This document shows positions 1 to 5,782 of a stretch of DNA of 6,006 bases, piece after piece (positions within the stretch are counted from its first letter, which is position 1; each line of letters opens with the position of its first letter). The notes below the pieces were generated by a model. That model ran no database searches, was not told where the DNA came from, and was given only the letters and a program-made list of their open reading frames with translations. The position numbers were made by a program, and so were the translations under genes. The stretch is from Elusimicrobiota bacterium (GTDB taxonomy: Bacteria; Elusimicrobiota; Elusimicrobia; UBA1565; UBA9628): the NCBI GenBank assembly GCA_028717865.1, contig JAQUMZ010000180.1:1-6006 (forward strand). Reading direction: 5' to 3'.

Positions 1-127
1 CCACGAAGAACACCTCGTGGCCGGCTTCGGCCAATTGGGACGCGAATATTTGGTGCCGCTGCCAGGCCGCGTCCCAGTCTATGGAACTCAGGATGACGAC
101 TTGCGCGCGGGAGAAGCTTTCGTTCAA
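1..127 (-). CDS. Glycosyltransferase, N-terminal fragment (cut by window edge)
   Basis: The first 42 residues of a gene that continues beyond the left edge. The reading VVILSSIDWDAAW followed by QRHQIFASQLAEAGHEVFFV matches the N-terminus of GT-B glycosyltransferases (GT4-like). There a first beta strand is followed by 'W...WQR...hA..LA..GH.V.FV', the pattern that begins the acceptor-binding domain. The enzyme would transfer a sugar from a nucleotide donor onto a growing glycan, but donor and acceptor cannot be read from this piece. The start is set at TTG (127-125), because TTGA overlaps the PIG-L stop in the same way as ATGA and GTGA at other junctions and no ATG or GTG occurs in frame nearby. 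There is no visible Shine-Dalgarno, so translation probably depends on coupling to the upstream gene. Confidence 0.75.
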   Translation of the reverse strand, partial: MNESFSRAQVVILSSIDWDAAWQRHQIFASQLAEAGHEVFFV

Positions 128-759
128 GGGGCGAGGTAGCGCACGGCTTGGAATGCCTCGGCGTAGCGCACGCCCAGTTTGAGGCCGCAATTGCGGTCCT
201 CGGCTTCGACGTAGCGCAGCCAGCGGTTGCCGGTGCGGCGGTGCTCGGAGCGGTGGCAGCGCAGGGCGCGCAGCTTCACCGGCATGGTCGAGGAAGTGTC
301 CACGAAATGACGGGGTGAAAATGTCTCCTCGGTGTCGTAGGAGTTGATGCGGTACATCAAAAGCCGCGGGCAGTGCCGCGCCGCGGTGATCGCGGCCCGG
401 GCCAGGGCGCGATGGTCCTGGTGCGCGTCGCCCGTCCAGGGCAGATAGACCGTGTCGATTCGCTTGTCCTCCACGATCACGCGCACCGCGCGGATCAGCT
501 CGTCGTCGTAGCTCAGTCCGAAGGTGGGAAACGAGCCGGCTATGAGCCGTACGCCCAGCGCGCGCGCGGCGCGCCGGCCCTCGGCGCGCGCGGTCTCGGC
601 CGTGCGCACGGGGCGGTTTTTCATGTCGGCGTAGCCGGAGGTGGTGGCGACGTATAGCCAGACGCGGTCCCCGCGCCGGGCGTGGCGCGCCAGCGCGCCC
701 GCGCAGCCCAGTTCGGCGTCGTCGAAATGCGCGGCCACGGCCAGGACGTTAAAAGACAT
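124..759 (-). CDS. PIG-L/LmbE-family zinc-dependent N-deacetylase
   Basis: A 211-residue protein of usual family length (numbering from the start at 759). The zinc-site motif AHFDDAELGCAGAL (10-23) supplies His11 and Asp14 as ligands and Asp13 as probable general base. The second motif DAHQDHRAL (111-119) supplies His116 as third ligand. The C-terminal RYAEAFQAVR (198-207) is also typical. Family members remove acetyl from N-acetylglucosamine-type sugars (PIG-L, MshB, BshB) or related amides. Here it probably works on an amino-sugar intermediate or on glycan, in the cytoplasm, since no signal peptide is visible. The ATG at 759 is preferred over one at 780 because AAGGAG at 766-771 lies 6 bases before it, whereas no Shine-Dalgarno precedes 780 and the added seven residues are not part of the conserved fold. 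It overlaps the GNAT gene by 11 bases and the glycosyltransferase by 4. Confidence 0.92.
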   Translation of the reverse strand: MSFNVLAVAAHFDDAELGCAGALARHARRGDRVWLYVATTSGYADMKNRPVRTAETARAEGRRAARALGVRLIAGSFPTFGLSYDDELIRAVRVIVEDKRIDTVYLPWTGDAHQDHRALARAAITAARHCPRLLMYRINSYDTEETFSPRHFVDTSSTMPVKLRALRCHRSEHRRTGNRWLRYVEAEDRNCGLKLGVRYAEAFQAVRYLAP

Positions 760-1705
760 CGGAATCTCCTTTTGCGACATCCCAGTCGGATGGGAAGGCT
801 GCCCCGGCCCGGTCCGAGGTCCAACGGCCGGCGAAATGGGTCCGCGGGCCGCGGTGGCTCAGCCCCCAGCTGCGGAAATCTTTTTCCAGGGCGGTCCCGG
901 ACAGGGCCCAAGCCGACACCAAGTCCGCTTTTCGGGCGCGGAATGACCGCAGGGCGCGGGACCAAAGCTCCGTCCGCGCGCCGTCCGAATCCGCCCAGAG
1001 GTCGAGTATATCGCCGATCATCTTTTTGCCGGGCGACGAGAACAGTTTCAACGCCAGCCAGCCCCGCAGGCGGCCCTGGCCGTCGCGCGCGCACCAGGTT
1101 TCGTAATCCGCGCCCGGTTTGGAGTGGTAGCGCCAGGACAGGCGCGCCGCATCGCGCCGCGCTCCGAGGGCGCCGGAAGGCCGGACCCGCTCCCAGAACT
1201 CGTCGAACTCCTCGCCGAAGCGCGAACACCGTTCAACCGTGCATTGTCCGTCGCTGGCCGGAGCGGGGGGAAGTTCGGACAGGGGCGCCTCCAGGGCGTC
1301 GATCTCATGTATGGTCCGCCAGTCGAGCATGCGGCGCAGGAGCGGATAGCTGCGGTCGTTTGGAAACGCGAAAAACACCGCGCGGCCGGCGGCCGCGCAG
1401 CGTCGCCGGTGGAATTCGGCCAGATCGAGGAAAAGTTCCAGTCCCCGATGGCCGGGATGTATCATGAGGTCCATCCAAAGCGCCGCGGCGAGGCTTTCCC
1501 CGCCGCGCTGCAGGCGCACCGGCAGCGACGCCAGATGCCCCACCACGCGGCCGCCGGACACGGCGACGTCCACGATGGCCGGCCCCTCCGGGGACCCAAG
1601 ATATTGCCAGCGCCACAGCTCGGCCGGGAATTCCCTGCCGTAGCAAGCCGCGAAAAGCTCCCGCATGCCGGTTTCGTCTGAGGCAAGGCCGGGTCGAATC
1701 TCCAT
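749..1705 (-). CDS. Tandem GNAT-fold acyltransferase-like protein
   Basis: A 318-residue protein with two GNAT-like halves. Half one has WRWQYLGSPEGP (31-42), GGRVVGHLAS (51-60) and the motif-A-like MDLMIHPGHRGLELFLDL (78-95). Half two repeats the pattern: SWRYHSKPG (190-198), GRLRGWLALK (211-220), then LDLWADSD (234-241) and a terminal helix-strand region ending in WGLSHRGP. Proteins of this shape are common in exopolysaccharide and related surface-glycan clusters. They are predicted to transfer an acyl group to an amine, but few are characterised. The loop that normally binds acyl-CoA pyrophosphate (R/Q-x-x-G-x-G/A) reads RGLELF here, with Glu90 and Phe92 where Gly and Gly/Ala are expected, so the donor may be unusual or binding altered. 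The start at 1705 follows directly from the TGATG junction with the Rmd-like gene. The longer upstream reading is the shadow of that gene. Neighbouring PIG-L and ACP genes suggest N-acylation of an amino sugar (inference). Confidence 0.78.
   Translation of the reverse strand: MEIRPGLASDETGMRELFAACYGREFPAELWRWQYLGSPEGPAIVDVAVSGGRVVGHLASLPVRLQRGGESLAAALWMDLMIHPGHRGLELFLDLAEFHRRRCAAAGRAVFFAFPNDRSYPLLRRMLDWRTIHEIDALEAPLSELPPAPASDGQCTVERCSRFGEEFDEFWERVRPSGALGARRDAARLSWRYHSKPGADYETWCARDGQGRLRGWLALKLFSSPGKKMIGDILDLWADSDGARTELWSRALRSFRARKADLVSAWALSGTALEKDFRSWGLSHRGPRTHFAGRWTSDRAGAAFPSDWDVAKGDSDVF
766..771 (-). promoter_or_regulatory. Shine-Dalgarno site setting the PIG-L start
   Basis: AAGGAG on the minus strand, 6 bases before the ATG at 759 and inside the last codons of the GNAT gene. 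The alternative ATG at 780 has no purine-rich box before it, so this site decides the start in favour of 759. Confidence 0.75.
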
Positions 1706-2610
1706 CAGGGACGCCCCCGGCCGCGGTCGCGGTGCCACTCCAGTGTATCGGCCAAGGATTGCCGCAAACCAACCGCGGGTTTCCAGCCGCACGCGGCTTC
1801 CAGTTTGCGGCCCGAGCCCATCAGGTATGCGACTTCCCGCCCGCGCACGCGGTCGCGGCGTTGGCGCAGGCGCCAGCGCAGAGGCGACAGCGCGAGCAGG
1901 TCGCGCAGGCAATCCTCGACCGAGACGGCCCGGCCGGAGCAGACGTTGTAGACGCCCTCCACGTTGCGGGCCAGCCCCAGCCGCTCGAGAGCTCGCGCCG
2001 TGTCCCGGACATCGATAAGATCGCGCCAACGGTCGAGCCGCCCGACCTCCAGCAGCGGAGGGCGCCGGCCGGACTCGGCCTCGGCGATCTGCCGGCAGAA
2101 GCTGCCCACGGCCAGATGATCGGGCATCCCGGGTCCGACGACGTTGAAAATCCGGGCCACAGCGACACGCAAGCCTTCGTGACGGAAGGAAAGCGCGGCC
2201 AGGCACTGGGCCAGTTTCGTGGCCCCGTAATTCGATACGGGCCGTTCCGTTTGCGCTTCGCGGACCGGCAGCCGCCCCGCCGCGCCATACTCCGCGGAGG
2301 AGCCGGAAATAACCACGCGCGCGCGCCTCGGCCGCAAGGCGGACAGCAAGTTGACGGTCGCGCGCACGTGGGCGTCCCAGAGCTCGTCCCACGACGCGGC
2401 CCGGGTGGTCCCCGCGAGATGAAAGACCAAATCCGGCCGGCAGCGCCGCGCCAGGCGCAGGCAAGCCTCCCGGTCGCGCAGGTCGCAGCCCAGCCGGCCC
2501 GGCCCCGCACGGAGGTCCGAGACGAACAGGCGCCCCGCCAGGCGCTCGCGCAGCCGCCGCAGCAGGGCGCCGGCCAGGAAGCCGGAGCCGCCGGTCACGA
2601 GTATGTTCAC
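1705..2610 (-). CDS. NAD(P)-dependent nucleotide-sugar reductase/epimerase, Rmd-like
   Basis: A 301-residue extended SDR. It opens with the Rossmann motif TGGSGFLAGAL (6-16). It has FHLAG (63-67), SGSSAEYG (102-109), the catalytic YGATK (Tyr128, Lys132), and the segment RIFNVVGPGMPDHL (153-166). The stretch LLEVGRLDRWRDLIDVRD (186-203) resembles the 'VGNLEARRDFTDVRD' region of GDP-4-dehydro-6-deoxy-D-mannose reductases, and the length also fits that group. Such enzymes reduce the 4-keto group to give GDP-D-rhamnose or related 6-deoxy sugars. Epimerase or dehydratase activity on another NDP-sugar cannot be excluded. The 4,6-dehydratase that would supply the substrate is not in the window. The start is GTG at 2610-2608, overlapping the ACP stop as GTGA, with GGGAGG at 2623-2628. 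It joins the next gene by a one-base TGATG overlap. Confidence 0.85.
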   Translation of the reverse strand: MNILVTGGSGFLAGALLRRLRERLAGRLFVSDLRAGPGRLGCDLRDREACLRLARRCRPDLVFHLAGTTRAASWDELWDAHVRATVNLLSALRPRRARVVISGSSAEYGAAGRLPVREAQTERPVSNYGATKLAQCLAALSFRHEGLRVAVARIFNVVGPGMPDHLAVGSFCRQIAEAESGRRPPLLEVGRLDRWRDLIDVRDTARALERLGLARNVEGVYNVCSGRAVSVEDCLRDLLALSPLRWRLRQRRDRVRGREVAYLMGSGRKLEAACGWKPAVGLRQSLADTLEWHRDRGRGRP

Positions 2611-2864
2611 GGCCGGCCGGCGCCTCCCAGTTTGGCCGCGATCAGCGCCTTGAATTCGCCCACGTTCTTGAGCGCCCGGATTTCCGCGGTCTGGAAGCGC
2701 ACCCGGAAAGCTTCCTCGGCCGCCACGATGAGGTTTATCTGGGCCAGCGAATCCCAGTCCGGGATGTCCTTGGCCGCGGTCTCGTCGGAAATCTCGAGCT
2801 CCTCGCGGTCGAAGACCCGGCGGTAGATGTCGCGGACCTGGTTATGCAGTTCGTTGGGATCCAT
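2607..2864 (-). CDS. Acyl carrier protein
   Basis: An 85-residue acidic helical protein of normal ACP length. The phosphopantetheine attachment site is the DSL motif in DWDSLAQINLI, with Ser39 as the modified residue. The helix III-IV region includes FKALIAAKL near the C-terminus. It would carry an acyl group as a thioester in the cytoplasm after modification by a phosphopantetheinyl transferase, which is not seen here. The ATG at 2864 is inside the end of the FkbH gene (23-base overlap, different frame). It has a GGAGG box at 2877-2881, 12 bases upstream, and no later in-frame Met that would preserve helix I. Adjacency to FkbH strongly suggests that the two form a loading pair. It overlaps the next gene by 4 bases (GTGA). 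A dedicated rather than housekeeping role is inferred because no fab genes surround it. Confidence 0.93.
   Translation of the reverse strand: MDPNELHNQVRDIYRRVFDREELEISDETAAKDIPDWDSLAQINLIVAAEEAFRVRFQTAEIRALKNVGEFKALIAAKLGGAGRP
2623..2628 (-). promoter_or_regulatory. Shine-Dalgarno site of the Rmd-like gene
   Basis: GGGAGG on the minus strand inside the last ACP codons, 12 bases before the GTG start at 2610. It shows the same strong-box, long-spacing arrangement as the ACP gene and supports use of GTG as the start. Confidence 0.5.
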
Positions 2865-4653
2865 GGCGTATCGCCACCTCCCGTTCGCGCGCCTCGGCCA
2901 CGGGCAGGCGCCAGCGGCCGTCTGAGTCCTGCCGGAACCCCAGCCCCGGGAGAAGCTCCCTGGCCGGGGCGTTCTTGGGCGTGGGGATATAATCCGCCGC
3001 GATGACGGCGGCGCCCAGGCGCCGGGCCGCCTCCAGCAGCAGATTGAAAGCCAGGTGCTCCACGCCGCGGCTGAAGACGCGGCAGCTCATGAGCCAGGAG
3101 TCCACCTCCAGGGCCTTGCCGCGCAGGCGCGCCGCGAGCACTGAAATGAGGCCGTAGTCTCCGAAGCGGTCGCGCAGGCGCACGGACAAGGTCCAGCAAG
3201 AAGGATCGCGCATGAGGGCGCGCACCTCGGCTGTGCCATAGCGCCGGGTGGTGAGGTTGAATTGGTTCGTCTTGTTGATGAGCTGGGTTATGCGGTCAAT
3301 GTCGCTTTCTGTGAAGGGGCCAGCCTCGGCTGCCATTTCGAGATCGCGCAGGAAGGAGGCCATGTCGGGAGCCTCGCGCTTGAGGCTCTCGCGCCCGGAC
3401 TCGGCCTGGAAATGAGAGGCGCGGCCGAGGTCTTCGGCGCTGACCCCGGCGGTCTCGAACAGGCGCAGGGAGTCGAGGGCGCGGACCCGGTCGGCGGGGT
3501 CCTCCGGCAGGTCCACGACCGCGACCTCGGGCAGGCAGCGCCGGACCAGCTCGCGCTCGAGCGGGCTGTCGTCTACGAAGGCGACGGCGTCGAGCCCTAC
3601 GTTCAAGGCGCGCGCGATGCGGCGCAGGCCCTCGGCCTTGTCGTGCCAGCCGGCCTCGAAGGCGGAGAAGTCGTCCAAGCGCAGGACCATCTCGGCTCGG
3701 GCCGCGAAAGGCTCGCGCGCCCGCTCCGGGTCGTTTTTGGAGCAGACCGCGAGCAGCACGCCCCGCTCGCGCAGGGACTTGAGGTAGCGCTGGAACTCCA
3801 GGAATGCCTCGCCGGCCGGGGTCTGCCCGAGCTCGAGCCCGGCGGCGCCGTCGTCGCCCACGATGCCGCCCCAGAGCGTGTCGTCGAGGTCCACGGCCAG
3901 GACCTTGCGCGAGCGTCCCGCCAGGGCTTTCAGCAGCGCCGCCGCCTCGGCCGCGTAGCGCGGCAAGGCTTCCAGGGCGATGGCCTGGCGCGCGTGCAGC
4001 CAGAAGCGGGGATCGTGCCAGCGCTCCTTGCCGATCACGGCGGAGAGGTGCTCCTGGTCCAGGATGACCATTCCCGAGCCGGCGCGGCTGGCCAGCAGGG
4101 CGTTCAAGGCGCGCAGACGGCCGATGCCCGCCTCCGGCCGTTTCGCCTCGATGTTGCCCCAGGGCCGTTCGACCGGCAGGTCGAAGTTGTTCATCACCAC
4201 CGCGCACCGGGCGCGCTCGCGCAAAGCGTCCCAAAGCCCGGTCCAGCGGGACGCCTCGGCCTCCAGGGGACCGGGCCGCACGTCCCGGTAATTGACGAAA
4301 AGCAGGGCGATGCGGGGCTGGAAACGGTAGAGGCCGGAGCCGGGGTCGAGTATCTCTTGCTGGAAGGCTCCGAATGGAGATTCGTAGACCTCAAGGTTCA
4401 GGCCCTCGCGGAAGGCGTGCAGGCGCAGGAGGGGGATAAGTTGCGTGGTCGTGCTCGAACCGAGCACCGCCAGGCGCAAGGGGTGAAGGCTCGCGGCCAC
4501 GTCCGGGTGGCCGGCGATCTTGGCCAGTATCTTGGCGGCGTTGAGCTGCGAGACGCAGTCGCGGGCCTCGGCCAGCCCCGCGCGCAGGGCCTCGGCCGCG
4601 GCGCCGGCCTCTCCCCGCTCGGCCAAGGCCTTGGCTTGGGAAAGCCGGCTCAT
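2842..4653 (-). CDS. FkbH-type HAD-family (IIIC) acyl-loading protein
   Basis: A 603-residue protein with the full FkbH layout. The N-terminal part has an SGNH-like segment (AVLGSSTTTQLIP at 62-74, FGAFQQEIL at 94-102, LLFVNYRDV at 117-125). The central HAD domain has motif I DLDDT (Asp255, Asp257), motif II VCSKND (Cys304, Ser305), a Lys339 region in WHDKAEGL, and the acidic motif FVDDSPLER (Asp361, Asp362). The C-terminal GNAT-like domain contains INKTNQFNLTTRRY (459-472), a hallmark of the family. Characterised FkbH proteins in polyketide pathways dephosphorylate 1,3-bisphosphoglycerate and load glyceryl onto an ACP; homologues also occur in polysaccharide loci. The cognate partner here is probably the ACP immediately downstream. 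The start at 4653 was chosen because GAGG at 4661-4664 lies 7 bases upstream, ATGA couples it to the SDR stop, and the upstream open-frame extension (to 5046) has non-protein-like Arg/Pro-rich composition. The actual acyl unit is not determinable here. Confidence 0.93.
   Translation of the reverse strand: MSRLSQAKALAERGEAGAAAEALRAGLAEARDCVSQLNAAKILAKIAGHPDVAASLHPLRLAVLGSSTTTQLIPLLRLHAFREGLNLEVYESPFGAFQQEILDPGSGLYRFQPRIALLFVNYRDVRPGPLEAEASRWTGLWDALRERARCAVVMNNFDLPVERPWGNIEAKRPEAGIGRLRALNALLASRAGSGMVILDQEHLSAVIGKERWHDPRFWLHARQAIALEALPRYAAEAAALLKALAGRSRKVLAVDLDDTLWGGIVGDDGAAGLELGQTPAGEAFLEFQRYLKSLRERGVLLAVCSKNDPERAREPFAARAEMVLRLDDFSAFEAGWHDKAEGLRRIARALNVGLDAVAFVDDSPLERELVRRCLPEVAVVDLPEDPADRVRALDSLRLFETAGVSAEDLGRASHFQAESGRESLKREAPDMASFLRDLEMAAEAGPFTESDIDRITQLINKTNQFNLTTRRYGTAEVRALMRDPSCWTLSVRLRDRFGDYGLISVLAARLRGKALEVDSWLMSCRVFSRGVEHLAFNLLLEAARRLGAAVIAADYIPTPKNAPARELLPGLGFRQDSDGRWRLPVAEAREREVAIRHGSQRTA
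2877..2881 (-). promoter_or_regulatory. Shine-Dalgarno site of the ACP gene
   Basis: GGAGG on the minus strand within the end of the FkbH gene, 12 bases before the ACP ATG at 2864. The box is strong but the spacing is longer than the usual 5-9 bases. It supports independent initiation of the ACP, which must be made in excess of FkbH (inference). Confidence 0.55.
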
Positions 4654-5348
4654 GTTTCGGCCTCGACCACGCGCGCGATCTCGGCGGCGGTTTCCTCCGG
4701 GGCGGGCAGGCGGCCGCCTGGGGATGCCTCCCGGGCCGCCTCTACGATCGGGCGGGGGAAGTTCTTTATGAAATCGGTTCGCGTCATGGGGGGGAAGACG
4801 CAGTCGACGCGTATGCCCTTGCCGGACAGCTCCGCTTTCAGCGCCTGGGCCAGGCCCCAGAGGGCGTACTTGGCGCTGACGTAATGCGCCATGAAGGCCG
4901 GCGGCGCGCCTTGGGCGACGTTGGAGACCACGAATACGATGCGCCCGGCCGGGCTTTTCTTCAGCAAGGGGACGGCGGCCCGGCAACAGAGAAAGGCCGC
5001 GCCCGCCTGGACGCGCCACTGGGCCTCGAAATCGGCCGGCGAGCACTCCGGCAGGCGGCCATAGCGGAACGGCGCCCCGGCGTTGGAGATCAAGACGTCG
5101 AGACGCCCCGCGCGCTCGGCCAAGGCCGCGAACATGTCCTCGACCGCGGAGGCGGAGGTGACGTCGGCGGGCAGCAGCAGGCCGCGGCCGCCCTTGGCCT
5201 CCACGTCGCGCGCCACGGCCTGCGCGCTGTCGCGGCGCGAAAGGTAATTCAAGGCCAGCAGGCGGCCGGGGGCGGCCAGGCGTCGCGCCACGGCGGCTCC
5301 GATGCCGCGGCCGGCGCCCGTGATCAGGATCACGCGGCCGTCGCTCAT
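4650..5348 (-). CDS. FabG-like short-chain dehydrogenase/reductase
   Basis: A 232-residue classical SDR, slightly short of the usual 240-250. Visible motifs: the NAD(P)-binding TGAGRGIG (10-17), the ADV stretch binding the adenine ring (61-63), SNAG (88-91), catalytic Ser142 in FVVSNVA, and YVSAK (Tyr156, Lys160). The C-terminal substrate region reads VFPPMTRTDF where most relatives have 'PG...T'. The residue aligned with the catalytic-tetrad Asn (usually 'VN' before the helix at about 114) is Gln114 in WRVQAGAAFLC, which is unusual. The family reduces 3-oxoacyl-ACP/CoA or oxidises alcohols; some members act on sugars. Placement between MaoC and FkbH/ACP favours an acyl substrate (inference). 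The ATG at 5348 has a GGGAG box at 5356-5360, 7 bases upstream. The gene overlaps both neighbours by 4 bases (ATGA at each end). Confidence 0.9.
   Translation of the reverse strand: MSDGRVILITGAGRGIGAAVARRLAAPGRLLALNYLSRRDSAQAVARDVEAKGGRGLLLPADVTSASAVEDMFAALAERAGRLDVLISNAGAPFRYGRLPECSPADFEAQWRVQAGAAFLCCRAAVPLLKKSPAGRIVFVVSNVAQGAPPAFMAHYVSAKYALWGLAQALKAELSGKGIRVDCVFPPMTRTDFIKNFPRPIVEAAREASPGGRLPAPEETAAEIARVVEAET
4661..4664 (-). promoter_or_regulatory. Shine-Dalgarno site setting the FkbH start
   Basis: GAGG on the minus strand, 7 bases before the ATG at 4653. It helps reject the much longer open frame that runs upstream to 5046 in the shadow of the SDR gene. Confidence 0.55.
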
Positions 5349-5782
5349 GGACGCACTCCCGCCTGCAGTCGTCCGGACAGCACGAGATTGCCTTCCGGGT
5401 CGCGGGCCGAGATGTCTAGCACCAGCGTGCGCACCGCGTCCACCTTCCGGGCCACCACGGCTTCCAGGCGCAGCCGGGTCCCGGCCGGCGCGGGCCGCTT
5501 GAACTCGAAGCGCGCCGACTGCAAAAGGCAGTCGCGCCCGGGCAGCAGGGTGCCGGCGATCGCGGAGAAGAACGCCCCGACTAGCAGGCCGTGGGCCAGG
5601 CGGCCGGGGAAGCCCTTGTCCCGGGCGAAGGCGTCGTCCACGTGCAGGGGATTGACGTCGCCGGTCAGGCGGGCGAAGGCGTCGATGAGTTCGCCGCCCA
5701 GCGTGACGTCGAGGCCGGCCTTGCGGCCCACTTCGATGTCCTCGTAGCGCAGCACCGCCGCGCCCTTGCCTTCAGCGGACAT
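5345..5782 (-). CDS. MaoC-like (R)-specific hydratase/dehydratase
   Basis: A 145-residue single hot-dog domain, the usual length for PhaJ/MaoC-type enzymes, which add water to or remove it from enoyl/3-hydroxyacyl thioesters (CoA or ACP). The hydratase signature is clear: residues 41-50 read GDVNPLHVDD, giving the catalytic pair Asp42 and His47 with the family spacing. It is followed by FARDKGFPGRLAHGLLV (52-68), which matches the conserved 'A...gf.g.iaHG.l' stretch. The N-terminal RYEDIEVG (12-19) is also typical. The ATG at 5782 lies 11 bases inside the upstream nucleotidyltransferase gene with only a weak Shine-Dalgarno sequence, so coupling is likely. It overlaps the SDR gene by 4 bases (ATGA). 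Beside an SDR, FkbH and ACP it probably works on a short acyl-ACP or acyl-CoA; the substrate is inference. It could also be a hot-dog protein that only binds thioesters, but both catalytic residues are intact. Confidence 0.87.
   Translation of the reverse strand: MSAEGKGAAVLRYEDIEVGRKAGLDVTLGGELIDAFARLTGDVNPLHVDDAFARDKGFPGRLAHGLLVGAFFSAIAGTLLPGRDCLLQSARFEFKRPAPAGTRLRLEAVVARKVDAVRTLVLDISARDPEGNLVLSGRLQAGVRP
5356..5360 (-). promoter_or_regulatory. Shine-Dalgarno site of the SDR gene
   Basis: GGGAG on the minus strand, 7 bases before the ATG at 5348 and within the end of the MaoC gene. Normal spacing confirms the start. Confidence 0.6.

Noticed and set aside
1..20. Inverted repeat CCACGA...TCGTGG that could form a hairpin
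   Set aside because: It has a 6-base stem with an 8-base loop inside the glycosyltransferase coding sequence and no T-run, so it is not a credible terminator or regulatory hairpin.
1706..2464. N-terminal extension of the GNAT frame into the Rmd-like gene
   Set aside because: The extension has shadow-type composition, and the TGATG junction gives a natural start at 1705.
2611..2622. GGCCGGCCGG palindromic run near the Rmd-like start
   Set aside because: It lies within the last ACP codons, and such runs recur by chance in DNA this GC-rich.
1732..2826. 364-residue plus-strand open frame opposite the Rmd-like and ACP genes
   Set aside because: Its composition is rich in Gln, Arg, Ala and Pro without domain motifs, and it spans two real genes on the other strand, so it is a shadow frame.
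3262..4884. 540-residue open frame on the plus strand opposite the FkbH gene
   Set aside because: It lies antisense to a gene with clear HAD and FkbH motifs. Long antisense frames are common in high-GC DNA, and its translation shows no recognisable domain.
4654..5046. N-terminal extension of the FkbH frame
   Set aside because: The extension is Arg/Pro/Gly-rich, lies in the shadow of the SDR gene, and the conserved protein begins at 4653 with its own GAGG box.
4884..5747. 287-residue plus-strand open frame opposite the SDR and MaoC genes
   Set aside because: It is antisense to two genes with intact catalytic motifs and shows no recognisable family pattern.
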